Assembly (NCBI RefSeq): GCF_029784155.1 | Contig: NC_073692.1 | Coordinates: 317,490,590 to 317,554,589, forward strand | From: Uranotaenia lowii | Taxonomy: Eukaryota > Arthropoda > Insecta > Diptera > Culicidae | DNA length: 64,000 bases | Direction: 5' to 3' | In this document: positions 46,086 through 64,000 of the stretch, in pieces | How the letters are laid out: each line of letters opens with the position of its first letter | Numbering within the stretch: the first letter of the stretch is position 1 | The notes under the pieces: model-generated | Told to the model about the DNA's origin: nothing | The model's database searches: none | Seen by the model: the letters and a program-made list of their open reading frames with translations, nothing else | Program-made: the position numbers and the translations under genes

Positions 46086-47101
46086 CACGGTAAAAATAAT
46101 AGGAAAATTTACCGAGTAACGATGTAGTTTTTTTCCACCCCTTTTCGAGGTAAATTTTACCTTTTTCCACTCACCTTGCAAAAAAGTGAATTGTAGCGTT
46201 TCTTATTTCACCTAGAATGAGGTTAAATTTAACTCTTTCTGATTTACTAAGTTAAAAGGTACAATTTACCGGTTTCCCATGCATTGTCCAAAATGTCTTT
46301 TTTTCGCTGTTCTGATTATTTTCCAAATGAAATGAAACAAAGACACACATTCATTCAAGATTTGATTTTTATTTTTCATTACCTATTCCCAAATCTTTTG
46401 AGAATCTTTGTTTCAATAAAAAAAAATTGAAATTGAATTCTTCCTTCCGACGATCCGGCTCGGTTAAATCCGTTTTTTTGTTGAATGTTCCGTTTTGTCG
46501 GATGAAAACACTTTATCATCCTCTCGGCCATCGACGCTGCATTTTCCGTATCCTTCCACGCCATCACGGCCACTAAATCCTCCTACAATTTGCACATTCC
46601 GCCCATTCTGCGTTCGACTCATCTCCGACCAGCTTTGTGGATGAATGAGGAAAATACTTCTTAGCTCAGTAGACCTATCTGTGATATAGTTTTATGATAA
46701 GAACTAGCACAACAGAATGAAATCTAATGCAAAATTTACCTTCCTTCCTATTATCACGTATTGCACACGAATCAGAACTTATTATTGAATGAAAACAAAT
46801 TAATCTCACTCAATAAACGGGTTCGGAAAATAGTTACTTTTATTTCGAGGTGAATTGTACCGTTTTGTTCAGCGAAATCCAGGTCAATTTCCCCTCGCTA
46901 CGAGGTAAGCTTTACCTCGAAGAGGTAGAAAGAACTTATTGGTTTAACCTTTTTTTAGGCGATTTCTACATTTTTTGTCTGCTTGATTCAAGTAAACTTT
47001 ACCTAGTTGTGAGGAGAGTTTAACCTCGGTGAGGTAAAAGTTACCTTTTTGGATTTCATCTTTTTATCTCGGTAAATTTCACCTTTTCTTTTTTTTCCGT
47101 G
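46086..47101. mobile_element. TA-flanked element with CACGGTAAAAA ends (1016 bp)
   Basis: The left end CACGGTAAAAATAATAGG pairs with the right-end complement CACGGAAAAAAAAGAAAAGG, and both sides then have an AAATTTACCGAG word. TA flanks are on both sides (46084-46085; 47102-47103). Subterminal GAGGTAAA/TTTACCTC words are repeated in both directions (46150, 46902, 46911, 46996, 47027). The middle is GC-richer (46440-46640) with a 64-codon minus frame that has no transposase motif. Confidence 0.85.
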
Positions 47102-47103
47102 TA

Positions 47104-47760
47104 GTCACCCTTCAGGACCATACACGAAAAATAATTTGCATGTGGTTGCTACGTGAAAAACTGCATAATTTTTATCGAACTGATTTTCAAACATAATGAT
47201 GATAATTAAACTGTAAATAAACATTATTTTCACATTAATATTTCACTAATACTACACTTTTTCATTAATAGAACAGTTGAATTTATGAAACTCTGGCAAC
47301 GCAGCTTGCTTTTTGGAATCCTGTAGAAATGGAAGATTATTTATGAATAAAAAAATGATTCAACACGGAATTGAAATCATCTTCTTTGAATTTAAGTGAA
47401 ATTCATTAATTTGTTATGTGAGAGCACCTGCAACGGTGCAGGCGTAAATATCGGTTTTGGGTATACCAGTTTTTGCACAATTTTAAATGTTGGAGTCGGC
47501 TAAAATACACGCTCCCCACCGGTGTGAGGTGAGAGAAAATTTAAAACGGATACACTGTCATTGCAGACACCCAACAATTCAGAAGAAAAAAACCCATTTT
47601 ATTAGAAAAAATACTTAAGTTTGTGTTTCACACAATCTAACTTGTTAAAATTAATTCTACGATGTTATTTTTGACAGAACTCAATGATAAACTTTACTCA
47701 AGACTGCGAGTAATTTTAACTTCTGAGAAAAAAGTTATAGGAATTTTCTATTTGTTTATT
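47104..47760. other. Non-coding sequence with a short self-complementary word
   Basis: GCACCTGCAACGGTGCAGGC at about 47425-47444 can form a small hairpin (CCTGCA/TGCAGG) and opens a GC-richer stretch to about 47580. It may be an element end, but no partner end was found. Confidence 0.35.
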
Positions 47761-48098
47761 TTTCAAAATCTACGAAAATACGAATATAATCGATCAATTA
47801 TGAGTACATGACTTTTAGCGTTTTCGTTTATTTTCTACTGGCACGTAGGCAGTAGCAAACTACATAATCAAACAAAATCGTCGCCTGGGATGCATTTACA
47901 TTATCTGCGTCGTCACGGGTGACGGTTTTGTTTGTTTATGAGGTAAAAGTGTGCCCTTGTGCCATCGAAAAATAAACGAAAACTTTTTTTGTGATTAAAA
48001 GAATTCAAATCAAATGCCACCCACGATTTTCTCCAAATTGAATCGAAATCGACAACAATTTTCCAAAATCTACGAGAATACGAATATAATCCATCAAT
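47761..48098. repeat. 38-bp direct repeats flanking a 164-bp inverted-repeat element
   Basis: AAAATCTACGAAAATACGAA continuing to ATCAATT (47765-47798) recurs at 48065-48098 with about three differences. Between them, 47820-47983 starts GTTTTCGTTTATTTT...GGCAC and ends with its imperfect complement. The inverted-repeat unit is probably a small MITE; the direct repeats are far longer than a target duplication, so they indicate an older tandem duplication. Confidence 0.65.
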
Positions 48099-48721
48099 TT
48101 AAAGTACTCGAACGCGCTAAACATGTTGGTGAACATATTACTTTTCAGTATTTTTAAGTCAAATTTTCATGTAATTTCGACAACATTTTCATCCAAAAAT
48201 TTATTTCTAAGTATCCTGTCAATGTAGTCAATTTTTCAATAGAAAAAACCGTGAATTTTTGTCATGATAAATATATTGTTCGTGTAGATTAAATTGTGGA
48301 TAACTTTCAAGATGTGTCGGCCCTTTCACTGATTTTTTATTTTAATTTTTTTATCAATTTTTTTATAGTTAATTGTTGTGTTGCGCTTATTTCATTAGAA
48401 TGCTTCTATTATTTTCTGGCTGGGCCCACAAATTCGTTGAGGCCAAAAGCTATTCATTTATTGACACTAAATCAAGAAAAGTGTGAATGCATTATTTAAA
48501 CTTGATTCAATTTATGTTACGTATAGACTGGTTGAAGTAGGAAAAAACATTTATTATTTATCTCAAAAAGAAACAACTATCACACCCAATGTTACCCAAA
48601 CATGTGTGAAAATAATCATCAGTGGGTAGAATTTTCTCACCGTGAATCCCATACGTCAAAATCGGTCCGTCGTAATTTTTTGAATCCTGTTAAAAATTTG
48701 CATGAATTTGAAACAAAGGCG
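48099..48721. other. AT-rich non-coding sequence
   Basis: Nothing firm. The ATGTGTGAAAATAATCATC and TTTTCTCACCGTGAATCCC words at 48603-48650 may be part of a decayed relative of the next element. Confidence 0.4.
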
Positions 48722-48723
48722 TA

Positions 48724-49188
48724 CACTGATAAATCATTTCACACATTTTGCAAATTATTCCACACATTATCGGCGAAAATATGGAGCTGTCAAAACGGTT
48801 TGTGATTTTTACACACCATGCAGATTCGAAATTTACACATTATCCGGATCAGTCTTTATAAGATGAAAGTGTGTGATATCACACTTGTTGTTTTCTCAAT
48901 CAATTTGGTGTCAGCCATAATACGTCGGTTCCAAACATTCATAAAAATAGTGGCTTTTTTGCCATATTTCTTGATTTTACACATTTTCCTTTCTAAGCGC
49001 CTCATTATTTCTCACATTTTCCCGTTTTAAACGCTTTTTGCATAATGTGTGAAACGCTCACATTTCGTTTCTTAAGCGGTGTTTCACAAAAATGTGCAGC
49101 AGTACCTTCACACATTTAATGTGTTGGTCTACTTATTTCCAAAATGTGTGAAATTGCACACACTAATGTGTGAAGTATTTTGTCAGTG
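48724..49188. mobile_element. TA-flanked element with CACTGAYAAA ends (465 bp)
   Basis: The left end CACTGATAAATCATTTCACA is inverted at the right end (TGTGAAGTATTTTGTCAGTG), with TA on both sides (48722-48723; 49189-49190). The interior is dense in TTCACACATT / AATGTGTGAA words in both orientations, so it could fold back on itself in many registers. Frames of 67-109 codons crossing it are artefacts. Confidence 0.85.
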
Positions 49189-49190
49189 TA

Positions 49191-49399
49191 TAACGATTGG
49201 GAATTTTGAAATCGATAACTGTTCTAAAACAGCAAAATACGCCCCCGGTGCCAGACGGGCTGTTTTAGCGTGGTCCAAAACCGTGTTTTTTAAACATTGT
49301 TGGGACTGGCCTAAGAGTAAAGTAGTTACTCCCAGCGCGTCCTTGGAAAACTGTGAATTACTACAAGATTTACGTAAAATCGATATTATGCAATCTTAT
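49191..49399. other. Short GC-richer segment, possible repeat
   Basis: The stretch 49240-49350 (for example GCCCCCGGTGCCAGACGGGC) is GC-richer and lacks internal structure. It may be an unrecognised interspersed repeat; no ends were found. Confidence 0.35.
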
Positions 49400-50460
49400 T
49401 TTCTGTGAAGGTTTGGAACCCCTCCCTTTTGCTGTGGGTAGATAGTAAAAGGGAAGAAATCTCCCAAATTTAACGAACAACCTAATCGAGCAAGTTTAAC
49501 TAAATTTGGCTTCAAATGGTATTTGAGTATAAGAATTATTTCTATCAAAATAAAGGACTCACCTCTTCATCTATTGGAGAGAAAGAATGGAGGATGGGGC
49601 TTCCTTACAAGTTTTTGCATAGCTAAAGCATTTACCAAACAAATGGAACCAAATTTGGCAGGGATGGTATTTCGAGAAATATTTATATGAATATTTGAAA
49701 AACCATCCCTTTCTTGCAGAAGGAGGAAAGCATTGGACATACAGACCCCCTTCGTTTTTGGCAACATGCCCGAACATTTTGTGTTGCCAAAATCGAACGA
49801 TTCTTTAACTGAAATATTTTTCTCCTATTTCTTCAAAATAACTCTTTTTGTTATCATTAACTTTATTTTAAGTCAATTTCCGACCATTTTTAGAATTTTT
49901 ATAGTTTTTTTTTCTTATGTTTTTGAAGCATTTTGTACTATTTTTGTATTGATTATACTCTATTTTTTTTTTGTCATTTTTGCTGTTTTTGTCATTCTTC
50001 ATTTTTAATCTTTTGTTTGTATTTGTTTTTGATTTTTTTTTGATTTTTCATCTTTTTGTCATTTTTGAGAATTTTATAAATTTTTAAGATTTTTTGTTTT
50101 TTTTGTTTTATTCTATCATCATTTCTGAACGTTAAAACGTATTTTTGGTGTTTGTCCAAATTATATTGGTCCTATTATAGAGAAAATTAGAAAGTAATGT
50201 CGCTTCTAAAAACCGTTCCAAAACCGTTCGTTGTGCCAAAATCGGATGTTGCCAAAAACGAACGGGGCCTGTATATGAAAGGAGGAGGGGGGCTTCTATT
50301 CAATTTTATTTTTGCATTACTCGAGAATTTATCTAAAAAATGGACAAAACTTATATCGGAAACTATTTTGATATTGATCTATGGTTGTTTGAGACAGCAC
50401 TCCCCTTCCAGTGAGATAGTGCATAGGAAAGGGGAAGGAAGGATTAGATCATATTAATTT
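49400..50460 (+). repeat. Detached block of the Helitron ~150-bp minisatellite
   Basis: Diverged units with GGAACCAAATTTGGCAGG (49644-49661 region), GGTATTTGAGTATAAGAATT, and purine-rich GGAGGATGGGGCTTCCTTAC words match the arrays at 36226-41398. It is plus-oriented, has no Helitron ends and is interrupted by the element at 49742-50271. Two overlapping minus-strand frames here are repeat artefacts. It is older than the tandem Helitrons judging from divergence. Confidence 0.8.
49742..50271. mobile_element. TA-flanked element with CAGGCCCCGTTCG ends (pogo/Tc1-like MITE)
   Basis: The left end CAGACCCCCTTCGTTTTTGG and the right-end complement CAGGCCCCGTTCGTTTTTGG share 17 of 20 bases; similarity continues over GCAACATSC and a second TTGCCAAAATCG block. 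Flanks are TA on both sides. At 530 bp with a T-rich interior (spurious 91-codon Phe/Ile-rich frame), it is non-autonomous. It splits a minisatellite unit. Confidence 0.85.
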
Positions 50461-51794
50461 TGTTAACCCAAATTGCTGCAAATTGGTGAAAAAATGAAAA
50501 AGTTTTAGCTCAATAGGTATACCTACGCACGAGCTGCCGCAATGGGCTTCAAATTTGTATGGAAATTCTAGACAAAATGTATGAAAAATCAACATACTTT
50601 GAAGTGAAGTATGTATAGCTCAGAATTGAAGAATTTATAGTTCAAGCAATGAGGAACAATTTTGTAGAAAATTGTATCGCCATACGAGTTTACTGTGGTG
50701 AGATATTCGCAATTGAGTGTGTGATTTTTTCGCATTTTGTTGGCATTTCGCGTATTGGCATTACACTGGTTTTCAAATTTAAAAAAAAAAACTAAATTAT
50801 TGACTATTCCATGTTCCTAATCTAAAAAAATCTAAGAACAACAGGGTTGAGTTATGCCCAAAACTTGACATTCTGCTAAACGAAATAAGTACTTGTACAT
50901 AAATCTACATATCTTGGGCTACAGACAAGATTACCGAAGTCACAGAAAAATAACAAAATTCACAGAATTTTCATCGAATTTTCATCACAGAATCATTGTC
51001 ACAGAAAAAATAATTTAAGAAATACTCACAAATTTAACATAATTTGAAATTTTTTAGACGATTTTGAAAATAAACCCTTTAATGCATGATTTTTTTTAAA
51101 TGAGAATTGCAGTTATCGATTCAGTGAAAAAATAACATTTTAGTTCGAATAACAAAACTTACCAGGTTTGAAGTCGTTATTTTGAGTATTTATAGAGTCG
51201 TAGCCCATAAAAGTTGAAAAATATTTTTTTTTTTAATTCTTATTTCATTTCAATACGATTTTGCTAATAATTTCTTCAAAACCTTTTTTATTGGGTGCAG
51301 CAAGGTGTTTGTGATTGATTGAGATTAAAAAAATTGTTAGAATTTGCAAATCTAAAGAAATAATATCGATTTTCCAAAACTAATTTTTTCAAGAAAAATA
51401 AATAAATTTGGCTTTTGCAATACTTTGTTCGGTTTCTCACACATGCATAAAATTGGTTATGATAATTGATTTCTCTTAAATAAAATGTAAAAAACTCAAT
51501 TTGACACGACTTTTGAATTAAATTAATGGACAAAGTATCACAAAAAACTATAACAGAATATTTGAGTAAAATCACAGAATGTCACAATTTTTTTTCGTCA
51601 AAATAGAGATTTTTTGGCTACAATCATGATTTTAAATAATTTTCTTTCATTTTGAAGGTAAATAAACCTTCAAATTGCAAACAGATATTGATTAAAAACT
51701 TAGTGAGTTCTTTGTTTAAAATTGATTTTTGATGTTCAAAGGAGATTAGAAATTGTAAAATATGATCTAATCTTGATCCGTTGTTGAAGTTTTT
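50461..51794. repeat. AT-rich sequence with TCACAGAA-rich repeat copies
   Basis: Two stretches, 50939-51010 and about 51530-51620, share TCACAGAA and AAAATCACAGAATGTCACAA words with 42101-42300. The rest is AT-rich with nothing recognised; a 95-codon minus frame at 51288-51575 is not credible. Confidence 0.45.
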
Positions 51795-52250
51795 TGATTG
51801 CAGATTGCTTGGTTTTATCCGGGTTTGCCATAGGGGATTTAATACAAAATTTAGGAACGGTCCGACTCGGGCCGGTTACCCGGATTTCATTAAAAATGCC
51901 CGGAATTGGCCCGGATTTATTCACTATATTTGGCAAATAAAAAAAAACAAATTGTGATGTAAAATTTATTTATTAATGCCCCAAAAACGAAGTTTTTTGA
52001 GCAAGTTTTATAAAAATAATCATGAAAGGTTTATCAGAAGTCTATAATACGATTAAAAACCTATCGATGGATTTTGACAAAAAAAAGTGTGTTGAGTAAT
52101 GTCTAGGTTTTGACTTTATTTTCTCGGATACTGTTCGTTTTTTTTATCGTCAATTTTAAAAATTAAATGCCCGGATTTTGACAGGTTTTTCAATAAAATC
52201 ACCCGGAATTGCTCAGCCGAGATACTTGCTCAAAAATTCTGGCAACCTTA
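51795..52250. mobile_element. Inverted-repeat element, AGGTTGCCAG family, copy 3
   Basis: The right end TTCTGGCAACCTTA (to 52250) matches copies 1 and 2. The left end is decayed (CAGATTGCTTGGTTTTATCC) but tracks the complement of copy 2's right end (GGATAAAACCGGGCAATCTG). CCCGGATTT words are shared. No coding is seen. Confidence 0.7.
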
Positions 52251-52640
52251 TTTGAAAACATAAAAAGTGAAGGATGTTTATTTTTCATACATTGTGTCGA
52301 GGATTTCTATACAAATTTGAAGTCGATTGTGCCAGGTCGTGCTCACAACAATTGAGCTCAAACTTTCAGAAAATTGTTATTTCACCAAATCCCAGCAACC
52401 AACTTCTTACCACCCAAAGCTTAAAAACTTATCAATAAATGTTGCTAAATTTGATATGAGAGGAATTATGGGTATGAATAAAAATGGATATGATTACTAG
52501 AAACCCCGATCTCCTTCCAGCAGATTCAGACTTAAAAATGCATGAAACGTCTAAGTGTGATAATATATCGACCAAAGTGTTTTATTATACTATTCAAAAG
52601 TTCACTTCATGGTTTCAAAGTAAAACTCTTAAGTTTCATC
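52251..52640. other. Non-coding sequence
   Basis: Around 52420-52520 there is one more weak match to the Helitron minisatellite (AAAACTTATCAATAAATGTTG, then CCCCGATCTCCTTCCAGCAG), comparable to 37180-37280. Otherwise nothing is recognised. Confidence 0.4.
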
Positions 52641-53480
52641 ATTCAGGGTCGGCCCCCTTGGTTGAAGGATTTAAATCTGCAGAGCTTGCCGCAGTCACGT
52701 TGTAAATATTTGCCCGAACCACGTGAAACCTGTAATTAGCTATCAGACGTGTCCTTTCTCGAAAGCCGGGGAAGAACTTTTTGGCATCTTGGCAATCTTC
52801 GGGCTGTCGTGATTTCCGAAGGTGGACACATTTCGACTGGCAATTTCAAGAGTCAATTTAAGAGAAAATTGCCGCAGGTAGGCATTCCAATTTCCAAGAT
52901 TTGTCAACTGTGTGTGCGCAGTTAATTGAGCCAAAATTTGTGGGGTCGATCCTCCACGTCCTTTGACTGGGGCTGGCGGCTGGACTGTTGAATTGAATAT
53001 AGAAAAAAAAAACCTCAACCAAAATCGAAAAGAGAAACTCTTGTTCATCTGCTATCCGAAGAGTGGCTGTGTGTTCGATTTGTCGGTTATTTATGGGGGC
53101 CCGTGAGTCGTTGAGTAATATTGCGGGAAAAAAAAGATTTGTAGCTGCGAGAGGGCGTACTACAAGCAATAAAAATCAGCGAACGGAACTTTGAGACAAA
53201 AAAAAAATGCGATGGGAAGCTTCCGTCCAATTGGATGGTGGGTTAGCTGGAAAGTAATACAGAATAAAGGGTGGGGAGAAGAAAATCAAAACAGGTCAAG
53301 AAGGCAAAACGTAAGAACACACCAAGTCAACGCTAATTCTTCGTTTATCAAAGTGTCATCTCGGCTAAGCGGGCATTAATTTTAAAGGCTTTGCGGCTTT
53401 CGGCTTTATCAGTTCGGAATCACGTTAAACGAGTGAAACTGGAACAGTTTCAGACGTTTGAGAAAAAAAGGAGCTGCTTG
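52641..53480. promoter_or_regulatory. GC-rich complex island; candidate single-copy or regulatory sequence
   Basis: This stretch is non-repetitive, with balanced composition and many CpGs. Overlapping minus-strand frames of 101 and 103 codons (52743-53048; 52858-53169) and a 62-codon plus frame (53191-53379) show no domain. Overlap in two frames of the same DNA argues against coding. It could include a promoter, enhancer or non-coding exon. Confidence 0.3.
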
Positions 53481-53921
53481 AAATTTTTTTTAAAACCATC
53501 ATCACGAATTATCAAGATTAATTTTAATAACAGTTCTTCAAGCTTTTAGTAGATAGTGTGATTAAAATTCAAATAAATATTTTTTAACAATGTAGTAAGT
53601 TGTCATGACAAGATTTAAACTTAGAAATTATTGCCGTTTTTCGGTGAGTATTAATAATAATAAAACAGATTTACCAGTTGTTCATACGTTTCGAGCTATT
53701 CTGCCGTTTGCTCCTCCTCAGTGTACAATAAAAATATTTTTTTTTGTATTAAACATTGAATTTAAAATCTAAATTTTTAATTTAAACTTACAATTGACTG
53801 ACCATCGTCTAAATTCAACAAATGTAAACGGAAAAGAAATCAAACTGTCCAAAATCAAAATTATTTGGACTCTAAACTATTTACATTAAAGGCAGTTTTT
53901 GTGTTTATTTGTTTGTCAGTA
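53481..53921. other. AT-rich flank of the tetranucleotide array
   Basis: No gene is seen. There is no Helitron 5' end adjacent to the array: the flank reads ...TTATTTGTTTGTCAGTAT before the first CTGT. Confidence 0.6.

Positions 53922-64000
<10,079 letters not shown>

Noticed and set aside
49079..49408. 109-codon frame
   Set aside because: It runs out of one MITE into flanking repeat DNA; no coherent protein.
49733..50008. 91-codon frame resembling a membrane protein
   Set aside because: The hydrophobic run results from T-rich MITE interior, not a real membrane segment.
52743..53169. Minus-strand gene from two overlapping ~100-codon frames
   Set aside because: Two different frames over the same DNA are both open, which suggests composition rather than coding; no domain was seen.

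Overview
This window looks like non-coding DNA from an AT-rich insect genome. A mosquito (Culicidae) or another dipteran is my best guess. The grounds are indirect: tRNA-headed SINE-like copies, many TA-flanked inverted-repeat elements whose ends start GGGGAGA, Helitron tails ending GGGTCAGCTAG, and hAT ends of the CAGGGGCGG type. I cannot name a species. I found no intact protein-coding gene. The longest open frames (about 115-130 codons) are AT-rich, lie in repeats or on opposite strands of the same DNA, and show no domain I recognise. There is no sign of prokaryotic gene organisation.

Layout. 1-5.8 kb: AT-rich sequence with a degenerate 130-140 bp tandem repeat (981-1370). 5.8-12.1 kb: three inverted-repeat elements (5824-6448, 7651-8099, 11436-12089) and a Helitron-like 3' end at 9333. 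12.27-15.40 kb: a degenerate octamer satellite (CAGATTCT)n, interrupted by a nearly perfect 158-bp-arm palindrome (13530-13992). 15.5-16.4 kb: another TA-flanked element. 18.1-22.6 kb: a 4.4-kb hAT element with an exact 8-bp target duplication and no surviving transposase; it carries a nested element (19277-19754). A SINE-like copy follows. 23.3-25.7 kb: a second, older block of the octamer satellite. 25.9-30.0 kb: two complete TA-flanked elements, one solo end, and a 914-bp hAT element with an 8-bp duplication. 30.7-41.4 kb: a Helitron-dominated tract. It has a minus-strand 3' end at 30750, a minus-oriented ~150-bp minisatellite split by a 986-bp Transib-like element, and then three plus-strand Helitron units joined head to tail at exact CTAG junctions. 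41.5-53.5 kb: more TA-flanked elements (45243-45470, 46086-47101, 48724-49188, 49742-50271), a possible non-LTR reverse transcriptase scrap (42426-42539) and more minisatellite. 53.92-64.0 kb: about 10 kb of (CTGT)n running off the window, with one visible 1-bp irregularity.

Between the repeats are islands of more complex, GC-richer sequence without repeat signatures: 2760-3560, 10590-11030, 16560-17790, 33900-34660, 43900-45020 and 52640-53480. They look like ordinary single-copy intergenic or intronic DNA and could hold regulatory elements. The window is therefore probably a long intron or gene desert.

The nesting gives a relative history. Octamer satellites and the Helitron minisatellite are oldest. 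They were entered by a palindromic element, a Transib-like element and a pogo/Tc1-type element. The hAT was entered by an AGGTTGCCAG element. Boundaries rest on terminal repeats and target duplications read by eye; family names are assigned from terminal signatures only.
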